Shown here one piece after another: positions 17,240 to 27,017 of a stretch of 64,000 bases of DNA. A model generated the notes under the pieces. The model did not search any database, had not been told where the DNA came from, and worked only from the letters and a program-made list of their open reading frames with translations. The position numbers and the translations under genes were made by a program. The stretch is taken from positions 124,001 to 188,000 of the forward strand of contig NZ_MUBG01000001.1 in NCBI RefSeq assembly GCF_002022415.1, written 5' to 3'. Numbering within the stretch: the first letter of the stretch is position 1; each line of letters begins with the position of its first letter. The stretch comes from Bartonella sp. WD12.1 (GTDB lineage Bacteria; Pseudomonadota; Alphaproteobacteria; Rhizobiales; Rhizobiaceae).

Positions 17240-20200
17240 GTCAAAAAGTTGAGAAAAAGCCTTTAGCAGAGTCAGAACAAAGTGGTATAATGGCATTTTT
17301 TATTCGCAGGCCAGTTTTTACCTTTGTTTTAAATGCTCTAATTGTAATTGCAGGGATTTCTGCATGGATGAGCGTTGATGTGCGTGAATTGCCAGATGTG
17401 GATATTCCAGTGGCAACAATTAAGACGACTTTTACTGGTGCGTCAGCAGAAACAATTGATCGTGAGATTACGAAAGTTATAGAAGATGCAGTTTCTCGTG
17501 TGTCAGGGGTTAAAACAATTTCTTCAGCTTCCGCTTTTGGTCGTTCCCGTGTGGAGGTTAAATTTAATGTTGGTGTTGATTTAAATGTTGCGGCATCTGA
17601 TATTCGCGATGCTATTTCTCGTATTACTTATTCTCTGCCAAAAGGTGCGGAGCCGCCTATAATTATTAAAGCAGATTCGAATGCTGCTGCGATGATGTAT
17701 TTGGTTGTAACTTCACCAACAATGAATATTGATGATTTAACAACGATTGTGAACGATCAAATTGTTGATGCACTTTCTGCTGTTGATGGTGTTGGTGATG
17801 TGCAGGTTGATAACGCGCGTGTAAAGATTTTTCAGATTGATATTGATCAAGCAAAACTTGCCAGTTATGGGTTAACTGTAGGAGATATTTCACGTGTTCT
17901 GTCTGATATGACCACTGATGCACCTGTGGGATCATTGCGTAATTCCGAGCAAGCTTTAATTGTGCGTGCAACCGCTCGTTTAACGACACCAGAAGCTTTT
18001 GAACAAGTTGTTTTAAAGCCTCATGTACGTCTTGGTGATGTGGCGCATGTTACTTTATCTCCTGATGTAGAAACAGTTATTCTTCGTGTAAACGGGAAGG
18101 TGGGGATTGGGTTAGGTATTGTGCGTAAGGCTCAATCTAATACTCTTGATATTTCCAAAAATGTTCGAGTGGTTGTTGAACGTCTCAAAAATGTTCTCCC
18201 TTCTTCTGTTCATATAAGTATTCCTAATGACGATGCTATTTTTATTAAGAGTGCTCTTCATGAAGTTGAGATTGCATTAGTTATTGCTGTGCTTAGTGTT
18301 GTTTTGATTATTTTTCTATTTCTGGGAGATATTCGTGTAACACTTATTCCTGCTGTGTCTATTCCAGTAGCTCTGATTGGGACAATCGCTGCAATTTATC
18401 TTGCGGGCTTTTCCCTAAATATTCTTACGTTTTTAGGGCTTGTTTTAGCAACAGGGCTTGTTGTGGATGATGCCATTGTTGTTCTTGAGAATATTGTTCG
18501 GTGGCGCAATATGGGATTTGGTGCTCGGTCAGCAGCGGTATTGGGAACTCGGGAAGTATTTTTTGCTGTTGTGGCAACGACATTAACTTTGGTGGCTGTT
18601 TTTGTACCTATTTCCTTTCTTCCTGGGCAAATTGGGGGACTTTTTAGAGAGTTTGGTTTTGTATTATCAGTGTCTGTTCTGCTTTCTTCGGTTGTTGCTT
18701 TAACTCTTTGCCCTATGCTCGCTTCACGCTTTCTTAAAGAAGAAAAGCATGTTGAAGATGATGAACAAAAGGAACATCATTTAATTTTTCTGTCTCGGAT
18801 GAGTGCTTTCTTTAGTAGGGGGTATGCTCATAGTTTGCATAAATGTTTGGAACGACCTTGGACTGTTGTCTTTGGTTCGCTTATTTTCTTCGTTCTCTGT
18901 ATTGGAGGTTATATGGCGCTTAAACAGGAATTGACGCCAGCAGAAGATAGGGGAATTATTTTTTTAGTCGTTAGTGGACCACAAGATATTTCGGTACAGT
19001 ATCTCAATGAGCAAGTGCAGCAAATTGAAGCAAGCTTAAAACCATTGCGTGATTCTGGTGAAATTGTTAACAGTTATTCTATTTCTGGAGCTGGAGGTTC
19101 ATCTAATAATGGTTTTCTTATCTTGTTGCTTTCGTCTTGGGACAAGCGTTCGCGTAGTCAGCAGGAAATTTTAAAAGATGTTAATGCAAAAGTTAGGCAG
19201 TTTCCGGGAGTTTTTGCATTTGCTGCACAAATTAATTCTTTAGGGGTTTCAGGAATTGGTCAAGGACTGCAATTTGCAGTCGTTGGGGATGATTATACAC
19301 AACTACAATCAATTGCTGATAAACTTGTAAGCACTTTGCACACTGATCCGCGGTTTGTTCGTCCGCGGCTTACTGTTGATGCTACGCAACCTCAATTTTT
19401 TATTGAAATTGACCGAGAAAAAGCTTCTGATTTAGGGATTGATATCACTAATTTGGGTGATACATTGCAAACAATGGTGGATGGGAAGCAGATTGGCTCG
19501 ATTTATGTGGATGATCATGCCTATGATGTAAAACTTACATCGCGTAAGAATCCTATTAATAATCCTGCTGATTTAGAAAATGTTTTTTTAAAAACCAGAG
19601 ACGGTAAATATGTTCCTTTATCGGTTGTTACGGATTTACATGAAAAGGCTATTGCACCTCAATTAAAGCGAGAAGAGCGCATGAGTGCTGTCGTTATAGG
19701 TGCAAATCTTGCTCCAGGAGTTTCTTTAGGAAGTGCTTATAAGACTGTAAAAGAAGCTGCGCTTCCTTTATTATCAGAGGGAAATTATATTATTCCTTTA
19801 GGAGATGCAGCAACTCTTGGTGAAACATCTTCTGATTTAATGATTGTTTTTGGAATTGCTTTTGTAATTATTTTGTTGATTTTAGCAGCGCAGTTTGAAA
19901 GTTTTGTTTCGGGCTTTATTATAATGGCTACTGTACCATTAGGAGTTGGTTGTGCAGTAATTGCTATGCTTTTGGGTGGTGTTAGTCTCAATATTTATAG
20001 TCGAATTGGTTTGATTTTATTAATTGGTATTATGGCTAAAAATGGTATTCTGATTGTTGAGTTTGCAGATCAGTTACGTGATAAAGGTAAAAGTGTACGT
20101 GAAGCTATAGAAGAAGCGGCTAATGTTCGTCTTAGACCAGTTTGTATGACGATGATTTGCGCTATTTTAGGAGGTATTCCTTTGGTTTTAGCAAAGGGTG

Positions 20201-20373
20201 CTGGTGCAGAAGCACGTGTAGCTTTAGGTTGGGTTATTGTTGGTGGTTTGGGGTTGGCAACTATTTTTACTCTTTATGTAACGCCAGTTGTTTATCTATT
20301 TCTCGGACGTTTTATAAAACCAAAAGCAGAAGAAGCTAAGCATTTGACAAAAGAACTAAGCCAAGTCAAATAA
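17236..20373 (+). CDS. RND family multidrug/solute efflux transporter permease
   Basis: 1045 residues, the normal size of an AcrB/MexB/MdtB-class pump with 12 membrane helices in two homologous halves. It is a proton-driven trimer exporting drugs or toxic solutes. Seen: the N-terminal FFIRRPVFTFVLNALIVIAG, the DVDIPVATIKTTFTGASAET porter entry, and the TM4 proton-relay motif GLVVDDAIVVLENIVRW with paired Asp. The second half carries RIGLILLIGIMAKNGILIVE and RPVCMTMICAILGGIPL. It starts inside the adaptor's stop codon. Substrate cannot be read from the sequence. No repressor gene is adjacent. Confidence 0.95.
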   Translation: MSQKVEKKPLAESEQSGIMAFFIRRPVFTFVLNALIVIAGISAWMSVDVRELPDVDIPVATIKTTFTGASAETIDREITKVIEDAVSRVSGVKTISSASAFGRSRVEVKFNVGVDLNVAASDIRDAISRITYSLPKGAEPPIIIKADSNAAAMMYLVVTSPTMNIDDLTTIVNDQIVDALSAVDGVGDVQVDNARVKIFQIDIDQAKLASYGLTVGDISRVLSDMTTDAPVGSLRNSEQALIVRATARLTTPEAFEQVVLKPHVRLGDVAHVTLSPDVETVILRVNGKVGIGLGIVRKAQSNTLDISKNVRVVVERLKNVLPSSVHISIPNDDAIFIKSALHEVEIALVIAVLSVVLIIFLFLGDIRVTLIPAVSIPVALIGTIAAIYLAGFSLNILTFLGLVLATGLVVDDAIVVLENIVRWRNMGFGARSAAVLGTREVFFAVVATTLTLVAVFVPISFLPGQIGGLFREFGFVLSVSVLLSSVVALTLCPMLASRFLKEEKHVEDDEQKEHHLIFLSRMSAFFSRGYAHSLHKCLERPWTVVFGSLIFFVLCIGGYMALKQELTPAEDRGIIFLVVSGPQDISVQYLNEQVQQIEASLKPLRDSGEIVNSYSISGAGGSSNNGFLILLLSSWDKRSRSQQEILKDVNAKVRQFPGVFAFAAQINSLGVSGIGQGLQFAVVGDDYTQLQSIADKLVSTLHTDPRFVRPRLTVDATQPQFFIEIDREKASDLGIDITNLGDTLQTMVDGKQIGSIYVDDHAYDVKLTSRKNPINNPADLENVFLKTRDGKYVPLSVVTDLHEKAIAPQLKREERMSAVVIGANLAPGVSLGSAYKTVKEAALPLLSEGNYIIPLGDAATLGETSSDLMIVFGIAFVIILLILAAQFESFVSGFIIMATVPLGVGCAVIAMLLGGVSLNIYSRIGLILLIGIMAKNGILIVEFADQLRDKGKSVREAIEEAANVRLRPVCMTMICAILGGIPLVLAKGAGAEARVALGWVIVGGLGLATIFTLYVTPVVYLFLGRFIKPKAEEAKHLTKELSQVK

Positions 20374-20565
20374 CTGCTTTCGGATAGAAGATTGACACAG
20401 TTTTTTAACTCTTATTTAAAAGATATCATTTGAGTGCCTTATCTTGCTATTTTTGTATTATTTCATATATGAGCAGTCAAAATGGGTTATAGAGTAAGGA
20501 ACTATCCTCTATTTTAAAGTCATTTGTGTCTTGATATTATTGTCAATGACCATAGGAAAATAATT

Positions 20566-22215
20566 ATGGTTCGCAATGAAAGAGCTTTTGAAGTAGCTTT
20601 GAAGGCTTTGAAAAAGCATATTATAGAAGATAAAGTTTGTGATATTCGTCGACATTTTGCAGAAGATGAACAGCGTTTTACTCGTTTTTCTTTAAAACTT
20701 GATGATTTCCTTTTCGATTTTTCAAAGTGTGGTGTAACATTAAACACACTGAAACTCTTAGATAATCTTGCTGTTGCAGCGGATGTTTCAGGCAAGTGTA
20801 AGGCGATGTTTTCGGGTGAAGCTATTAATGTAACTGAAAAACGCTCAGCTCTTCATATTGCGTTACGTTTGTCTGCTGATGAAGTTTTTATGTTGAATGA
20901 GCGTAATATTGTTCAAGATATCCAAGCCGTTCTTACCCGTATGGAAGAATTTTCTGAAATGGTTCGTTGTGGTAACTATAGAGGATATAGTGGTGAGAAG
21001 ATAATTGATATTGTAAATATTGGTATTGGAGGGTCTGATCTTGGACCTGCAATGGTTACTAATGCTTTAAAACCTTATCATGATGGACCATGCTGCCATT
21101 TTGTTTCTAATGTGGATGGTGCACATATTGTTGATGTTCTTGCTAATTTGAATCCGGAAACAACACTTTTTATTATTGCTTCGAAAACTTTTACAACTTC
21201 TGAAACAATAGCAAACGCTAAAGTTGCACGCCAATGGATCAGTTCACATTTAGGAGAAGAAGCGGTAAAAGTGCATTTTGTTGGTGTTTCTAGTAAAACC
21301 GATAAAGTGCTGGAATTTGGTATAGATTCTTCAAGGATTTTTGAATTTTGGAATTGGGTTGGGGGGCGTTATTCAATTTGGTCAGCAATTGGTCTTGTTG
21401 TTATGTTGGCAATTGGTGGTAAAAATTTTCGCCAGTTTCTTAAGGGTGCACGCCAAATGGACGAGCATTTTAAAACTGCACCTTTGCATAAAAATATTCC
21501 GATTCGATTTGCTCTTTTAGGATTCTGGCATCGTGTTATTTGTGGTTATTCATCGCGTGCAGTTATTCCTTATGCGCAGCGTTTAGCGCGTTTTCCAGCT
21601 TATTTACAGCAGCTTGATATGGAATCAAATGGCAAGCATATTTCTTTAGATGGCAAACCAATAGGCTTTTCGAGTGGTCCAGTTGTTTGGGGCGATTCGG
21701 GGACAAATGGACAACACGCTTTTTTTCAATTTCTACATCAAGGAACGGATATCATTCCTGTGGAATTTGTTTTATTTGTAAAAGGGCATGAATCACATTT
21801 AAGTCATATGCATGATATATTAATAGCTAATTGTTTGGCGCAATCAGAGGCTTTGATGAAAGGCCACCTTATTAAGGACAGTTGGAACACTGTTGTTAAT
21901 AATGCAGTTGGTGGTAATGAAACAGATAATTTGGTGTTTCATAAAAATTTGCGAGGAAACCGGCCAAGCATTATGCTAATTCAGGATTTATTAACGCCCT
22001 TTGCGCTTGGTCGTTTAATGGCGCTTTATGAGCATCGTATTTTTATTGAAGGTGTTTTAATGAATATTAATTCATTTGATCAATGGGGTGTTGAATTTGG
22101 TAAAGAATTAGCAAATGAATTGTTACCCGTTATACGTGGAGAATCTAAAGCTCATAATCGTGATAGCTCAACGTTAGGATTACTGGCGCATATTCAAGCG
22201 AGACGTGTTGAATAA
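20566..22215 (+). CDS. pgi: Glucose-6-phosphate isomerase
   Basis: 549 residues, the same size as typical bacterial PGI. It interconverts glucose-6-phosphate and fructose-6-phosphate in the cytosol. Motifs: NIGIGGSDLGPAMV, SKTFTTSETI, FEFWNWVGGRYSIWSAIGL, the catalytic-glutamate region QQLDMESNGK, the histidine region GTNGQHAFFQFLHQG, GHESHLSHMHDI and the C-terminal signature SFDQWGVEFGKELA with its lysine. ATG 20566 is chosen: AGGA (20553-20556) is 9 bases upstream and the protein then begins MVRNERAFE. TTG 20524 upstream has no such support. Confidence 0.97.
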   Translation: MVRNERAFEVALKALKKHIIEDKVCDIRRHFAEDEQRFTRFSLKLDDFLFDFSKCGVTLNTLKLLDNLAVAADVSGKCKAMFSGEAINVTEKRSALHIALRLSADEVFMLNERNIVQDIQAVLTRMEEFSEMVRCGNYRGYSGEKIIDIVNIGIGGSDLGPAMVTNALKPYHDGPCCHFVSNVDGAHIVDVLANLNPETTLFIIASKTFTTSETIANAKVARQWISSHLGEEAVKVHFVGVSSKTDKVLEFGIDSSRIFEFWNWVGGRYSIWSAIGLVVMLAIGGKNFRQFLKGARQMDEHFKTAPLHKNIPIRFALLGFWHRVICGYSSRAVIPYAQRLARFPAYLQQLDMESNGKHISLDGKPIGFSSGPVVWGDSGTNGQHAFFQFLHQGTDIIPVEFVLFVKGHESHLSHMHDILIANCLAQSEALMKGHLIKDSWNTVVNNAVGGNETDNLVFHKNLRGNRPSIMLIQDLLTPFALGRLMALYEHRIFIEGVLMNINSFDQWGVEFGKELANELLPVIRGESKAHNRDSSTLGLLAHIQARRVE

Positions 22216-22249
22216 AAAAATTTGAAAATTATCTCAATTTTCTTAGTAA

Positions 22250-22339
22250 TGGCGGAGAGAGAGGGATTTGAACCCCCGATAGAGTTGCCCCTATGCCGCA
22301 TTTCGAGTGCGGTGCTTTCAACCACTCAGCCATCTCTCC
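22250..22339 (-). tRNA. tRNA-Ser (CGA)
   Basis: A 90-base class II tRNA on the minus strand: acceptor GGAGAGA/paired end, D arm with TGGCTGAGTGGTTGA, anticodon stem CGCAC/ATGCG with anticodon CGA, a long variable arm, T loop TTCAAAT, discriminator G and an encoded CCA. It reads UCG. Confidence 0.95.
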
Positions 22340-22445
22340 ATATGTAAATGCAATAAAGTTTTTTCATTATATAATTTGTGTATGATGCTTGATAATCTTC
22401 AATTGTTTTAAGTACAACCTTTTTTTGCTTCTTTGTTGGCTTTTC

Positions 22446-22474
22446 TTGACAGCAAATAGAAATTCTATCATATA
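22446..22474 (+). promoter_or_regulatory. Candidate promoter of rplU-rpmA
   Basis: A consensus -35 TTGACA (22446-22451) is followed after 17 bp by CATATA (22469-22474), embedded in an AT-rich run. It lies about 140 bp upstream of rplU in the orientation of the ribosomal genes. The -10 is not ideal, and TATATG two bases further is an alternative. Confidence 0.45.
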
Positions 22475-22613
22475 TGTAACGTTAAGGGAATTTGCATTCT
22501 AAGAGGTGCTGTTTATCCCTTTTAAATTATTACGACTGATAAAAAGAAGCCTATTTCCCATACTGAATAAAGCAGAAGTGAAATAAGAGCGGGATCGAAC
22601 GAAAGGATAAAAA

Positions 22614-23090
22614 ATGTTCGCAGTCATTAAAACAGGTGGTAAGCAATATCGTGTTGTTGCTAACCAGGTATTAAAAGTTGAAAAGATCATTGGCAACGCT
22701 GGTGATATCGTTAAATTCGACAATTTATTGATGATAGGTGAGGGGGAAAGTGTAGCTATTGGTGCGCCTGTTATCGCTGAGGGTTTAGTTACAGCTGAAA
22801 TTGTAGAACAAGGACGTGCTCGTAAGGTTATTGCATTTAAGAAACGGCGTCGTCAAAATTCGAAGCGTACTCGTGGTCATCGCCAAGAAATAACGACACT
22901 CCGTATTTTAGAAATTTTAACAGATGGTTCAAAGCCTAAAAAAGCAGTAGCTAAGTTGGTTGAGAAGAAAGCAGCTGCACCAAAGGGGACGAAAACTTCT
23001 ACTCCTCCTAAAAAAACCGCTGCAAAAACTGCTAAAAAAAAGGTTGCGTCACAAAAAACGGCTGCGATATCAAAAAGTAAAGAAGACTAA
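22614..23090 (+). CDS. rplU: 50S ribosomal protein L21 with basic C-terminal extension
   Basis: 158 residues against about 103 in E. coli. The first about 100 residues are a standard L21 ([56 protein letters not shown]), which binds 23S rRNA together with L20. The last about 55 residues are a Lys/Ala/Thr-rich low-complexity tail (repeated [15 protein letters not shown] stretches). Such tails occur in other Rhizobiales. It is followed 11 bp later by rpmA, the universal L21-L27 pair. The ribosome site is GAAAGGA before ATG 22614. Confidence 0.96.
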   Translation: MFAVIKTGGKQYRVVANQVLKVEKIIGNAGDIVKFDNLLMIGEGESVAIGAPVIAEGLVTAEIVEQGRARKVIAFKKRRRQNSKRTRGHRQEITTLRILEILTDGSKPKKAVAKLVEKKAAAPKGTKTSTPPKKTAAKTAKKKVASQKTAAISKSKED

Positions 23091-23101
23091 GGGAGAATTC
23101 C

Positions 23102-23356
23102 ATGGCACATAAAAAAGCTGGCGGTTCCTCACGTAATGGCCGCGATTCAGAATCAAAACGTCTTGGCGTTAAGAAATTTGGTGGTGAAATTGTTATTGCT
23201 GGAAACATTATCGTACGTCAACGCGGTACACGTTGGCATCCTGGTGAGAATGTTGGTATTGGGAAAGATCATACTCTTTTTGCGCTTTCAAATGGGAAAG
23301 TTTCTTTTCGTAAGAAAGCAGATAACCGCTCCTATGTTTCAGTCATTCCTATGTGA
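23102..23356 (+). CDS. rpmA: 50S ribosomal protein L27
   Basis: 84 residues, a full-length L27. It starts [20 protein letters not shown], whose flexible N-terminal arm reaches the peptidyl-transferase centre. GVKKFGGE and [20 protein letters not shown] follow, then a C-terminal YVSVIP end. GGGAG precedes the ATG. A hairpin terminator lies 70 bp downstream, closing the rplU-rpmA operon. The GNAT/obgE genes that often follow rpmA are absent here. Confidence 0.97.
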   Translation: MAHKKAGGSSRNGRDSESKRLGVKKFGGEIVIAGNIIVRQRGTRWHPGENVGIGKDHTLFALSNGKVSFRKKADNRSYVSVIPM

Positions 23357-23424
23357 TGGGGATAGAGGTAATCTGGGGATTCGTTAAATAGATCGATATG
23401 TATTAGATTTCGGTTTAAAGCTTT

Positions 23425-23457
23425 GGGGCATTAAAAAAATAATGTCCCATCTTTTTA
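23425..23457 (+). terminator. Rho-independent terminator of rplU-rpmA
   Basis: Stem GGGGCATTA/TAATGTCCC (23425-23433 and 23440-23448), nine pairs including one G-T, with a loop of A residues, then ATCTTTTTA. It is placed just after rpmA. Confidence 0.75.
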
Positions 23458-25190
23458 TTCTAGATATACGATAAGTGTTAGAGCTATATAAGAAATTGGC
23501 ACAAAACAGGATTTTCTGATTAGTCTTGCTGGAAGATTTATTTTAGGTTTCCTTTGTCTGAAGATATTGAGTGATAACTTGGATTCTGCAACAGACTTTT
23601 TCTGTTTATACAATTTTACTTGAAGGTGTAACTTTGATTGCTCCAGTTTGTCCTTTGAGGTTGAAATGCCGTGGTATTGCTTGATCTTAGAATCGAGTAG
23701 GTAGGCAATTCGTAAGTGTATTTTAGATAAATGGTTCTTTATTGAGATGTACTCTGTTGAATTATTTTATGTTGGGTATTTAATTTAACTGAATTCAAAT
23801 CCACAGTATAAGTTATTCATTTTTAAATGATATTCCACTTGGTATTTATTTTATAAACAATTTATCATTTTTGATACAGTTTGGCCTGACTGTACAAAAG
23901 TTGTGAAGTTGATATAACTTTAACGTATTAGGGGGTAATGTTTCATACAGCTTATTTTAGCATGTGCTTGAATTTTCAGCAATTTGCACTGTAAGCGTCA
24001 ATTTTAGTATTGAGATTAGTAGGTATCGCTTAGTAAGTGGGTTAGGCGACCGTTATTGTAACTGACCTTATGAATAAATAGCATAGGTACGTCTATTACG
24101 TTGGCACTATCTGGAAGTTTGTTTATTAACTATTACCACAACGATGACAAATATGATCTTACTTATAGTGTAAATTCCTATCTGTTTAGTATTTCTGCAT
24201 TATTTAGGCGAGAAAAACCGTAATAAAATAAATTGATAATTTTTATTTAGAGTTTTTCATTGACACATAAAAAAAACTTCACTTTACTCTGTATGAGCTG
24301 TTGTAAATGATTTCTGAGTTAATTACAGATTTTAAGAATCTAGCTCACTTATACAGTAAAAAAAAACTATAAAGTGAATATTTTTACGCAAAAGCATCCT
24401 GATGATATTTTCTAACTTTAATGTCGTAGTTGTTGAATGAGTATTTAAATATTAGTAAAATGTTTTTTGAGCAGTCTTTCCATTAATTTCTAATGATTTT
24501 ACTTATAAACACATTATGCTATTTATATATTATGCAAAAATCAATATATGGTGATAAATTATAAAGTTAAAATAGCAATATTTTTATTATTAAAACAATC
24601 GATTATATCTACACAATATTTTTCCATAAATCAAAATTGCAATACTGAAAAATTTTTTTGAAATTGTCTGATAGTTATGTCGTGGCTATAATAGCGATTA
24701 TTTTTTAGCTTCTTATCATATAAGTTTCCAAGTTTTAGAAGTGCACTGTAGATATCATTGAACATAAAATGCATTTCAGTGTTCGTTGGAATTCGTCTTA
24801 TAAAAATATACAAAAATTATTTATTAGTACCCTTGCCATTTTATTAATGTGCGTTATTTGAAGAACAAATTGATCTTTAATAAAGAAACGTTTACATCGA
24901 AATGGATTATATTTTTAATGGAGGTTATGCAATATTTTTAAGAATAAGTTGTATATTTTCTTTGTTTGAAAGCTTTTAATTAAGAAGGCTGTAGTTCTTT
25001 TAAGCTCCAATTTTTTAAGAGATTTTAGAACGATGCTGCAATAAACCGTAGCATCGAGAAGGTTGTTTTTATCTTTTTTTATTTTTTCCTAATGCGCAAC
25101 AGTAACTTTGCGAAGGGTTTTCTTTTGCTTTCTGTGATGATGTCAGTCTCTGTTAGAGTTTCAATATATTGCCTTATTTCAAGGGGTATT
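23458..25190. other. 1.7-kb AT-rich stretch without a supportable gene
   Basis: All frames are crowded with stops and I recognise no domain. A 60-codon frame on the minus strand (24631-24813) has no supporting features. The stretch separates core genes from the adhesin cluster. The last bases contain AAGGGG (25181-25186), the ribosome site of TAA1. It does not contain the repeated 5' cassette found before TAA2-TAA5. Confidence 0.6.
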
Positions 25191-27017
25191 ATGCAGAAAT
25201 TGTATTTAAGCTCAAAAAGAAATGAACTGAATTGCTGTTATTTCTTTTATAGGTCACCTTGGATTAAAGTGGTTTCATTAGGGGCAATAATGGCTACGCT
25301 TCTATCGAATGTTACTCTAGTTTTTGCTACTAATCAGGGTCAGGGGGTTGAATGTGGTTCAGAAGCAAAAGCAGAGAAGCAATCAGATACTGCAATCGGT
25401 CAAAAAGCGCATGCTAAGGGGGACGGTGCTACGGCTGTAGGTTCTTCTAGTGAGGCTAGTCAGCAAAATTCTACAGCAATAGGTAGGTACGCAAAGGCTA
25501 ATGGCTATGGTGGGACAGCTATAGGTACTTCAGCTACTACTATGGTTGGTTCCGGTGGAACTACGTTAGATACAGCTATTGGTTATTATGCAAAATCACT
25601 TGTGTGGGGTAGTGTTGCTTTGGGCAGTCACTCTAAAGCCGATATTGCAGAAAGGATTGCTGGTTATGATCCTGAAAGTGGCATCGCTTCAATGAAAACG
25701 TCACCGATATGGAGAAGTACTACAGGCGCAGTTAGTGTTGGTGATGTTAATAGTGATATAACACGACAGATTGTAGGAGTTGCGGCTGGTTTTCAAGATA
25801 CTGATGCAGTAAATGTTGCGCAACTGAAAGCGTTAGAAAAATGGGTAAAAGAAGAAAGTGGCACTTGGAAACTTTCTGTTAGTAGCGAAAATACTACACA
25901 AGTTAATAACAAGTACAGACTCGGTTTAGATGGAGGTAAAAATATTAGGAATGTGGCAGAAGGAAAAGTTACTCAAGATTCGACAGATGCAATGAATGGT
26001 GCACAACTTTATACGCTAAACGACGATATTGCAAAGTATTTAGGGGGTGGTGCAGCGGTTCGTGAGGATGGTTTTTTCGGGCCACGGTATATTTTATCTA
26101 AAGTTTCTGCAGATGGGATTGTAGGACAACAGCCAATTATCTCTCATGATGTTGGTAACGCTCTTACAGAACTTGATATGAATGTTAGGAATGTAAATAG
26201 TCACCTAAAATATGTGTCTGGTAATTTTACGGAAGCAATCGATAAGATTTTAAAAAAATTTAAGCATAATACTTTGTTGTGGAATAGACGTGAAAAAGCT
26301 TTTCTTGCACTTCATACAGAAAAAGGAGAAAGAAAAAATAGCAAACTTACGTTTCTTATGGATGGAAATGTTGCTCCTAATTCCACTGATGCGGTTACAG
26401 GTCATCAGCTTTGGGTGATAAATGAGGAGATTGACAGCCTTAAAGATAAAGTTAATAATATAATAATTAGTGGAGGTGGTACTCTTATTGCTGAGGGGGC
26501 TGTTACCTATGATAAAGATAAGGATAATAGTATCACGTTAGTAGGTACTGATGATGATACACCTGTAACCATTGATAATGTTGCTGATGGTAAAGTTGAA
26601 AAAGGTTCCAAACAAGTAGTCAATGGTGGACAACTAAAGGAACAGATGAGTCTTGTTCTTGCAGGTGCAAACAAGTATACAGATGAAAAAATAGAAAATA
26701 TAGTTGGTACTGCTTTTATACAAGCCCACGCTTATTCTGATATGAAGTTTGAGGCATTAAGTTATAGAGTTGGAGGCGTTCAAAAAGAAGCAAAGCAAGC
26801 AGCAGCAATCGGTTTGGCTGTAGCTAGCTTGCATTACATTAATACACCAGGGACTCTCAGTATTGCATTTGGTAGTGGTGTATGGCGTGGTCAATCAGCA
26901 CTTGCTTTTGGAACTGGTTATATGTCTGAAGATGGAACGGTGTGCTCCAACTTCTCCGTTACCACGTCTGGAGGTCACTGGGGTATAGGAGCAGGATTAA
27001 GCTTCGCATTAAAATAA
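25191..27017 (+). CDS. Trimeric autotransporter adhesin TAA1 (short, YadA/BadA-like)
   Basis: 608 residues from ATG 25191, chosen because AAGGGG lies just upstream and the protein then aligns with the leader of the other four adhesins (VVSLGAIMATLLSNVTLVFA against VSLGAVMATLLSSVSPVFA). The frame is open to ATG 25092, which would add an odd 33-residue extension. Next comes a YadA-like head of about seven repeats (such as DTAIGQKAHAKGDGATAVG), then a neck TDAVNVAQLKALEKW, one short stalk module (YLGGGAAV) and a distal stalk with SITLVGTDDDTPVTIDNVAD. The C-terminal YadA anchor (AAAIGLAVASLHY to the final AGLSFALK) forms the trimeric outer-membrane barrel. This is the smallest and least stalked member. 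Its stop codon overlaps the start of the IalB-like gene. Confidence 0.92.
   Translation: MQKLYLSSKRNELNCCYFFYRSPWIKVVSLGAIMATLLSNVTLVFATNQGQGVECGSEAKAEKQSDTAIGQKAHAKGDGATAVGSSSEASQQNSTAIGRYAKANGYGGTAIGTSATTMVGSGGTTLDTAIGYYAKSLVWGSVALGSHSKADIAERIAGYDPESGIASMKTSPIWRSTTGAVSVGDVNSDITRQIVGVAAGFQDTDAVNVAQLKALEKWVKEESGTWKLSVSSENTTQVNNKYRLGLDGGKNIRNVAEGKVTQDSTDAMNGAQLYTLNDDIAKYLGGGAAVREDGFFGPRYILSKVSADGIVGQQPIISHDVGNALTELDMNVRNVNSHLKYVSGNFTEAIDKILKKFKHNTLLWNRREKAFLALHTEKGERKNSKLTFLMDGNVAPNSTDAVTGHQLWVINEEIDSLKDKVNNIIISGGGTLIAEGAVTYDKDKDNSITLVGTDDDTPVTIDNVADGKVEKGSKQVVNGGQLKEQMSLVLAGANKYTDEKIENIVGTAFIQAHAYSDMKFEALSYRVGGVQKEAKQAAAIGLAVASLHYINTPGTLSIAFGSGVWRGQSALAFGTGYMSEDGTVCSNFSVTTSGGHWGIGAGLSFALK

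Noticed and set aside
24631..24813. 60-residue minus-strand frame in the gap before TAA1
   Set aside because: No ribosome site, motif or neighbouring context supports it in AT-rich DNA.
26942..27016. Upstream extension of the IalB-like frame inside TAA1 (and the same at 62450)
   Set aside because: The signal peptide begins at the ATG overlapping the adhesin stop. The extension reads the anchor in a wrong frame.
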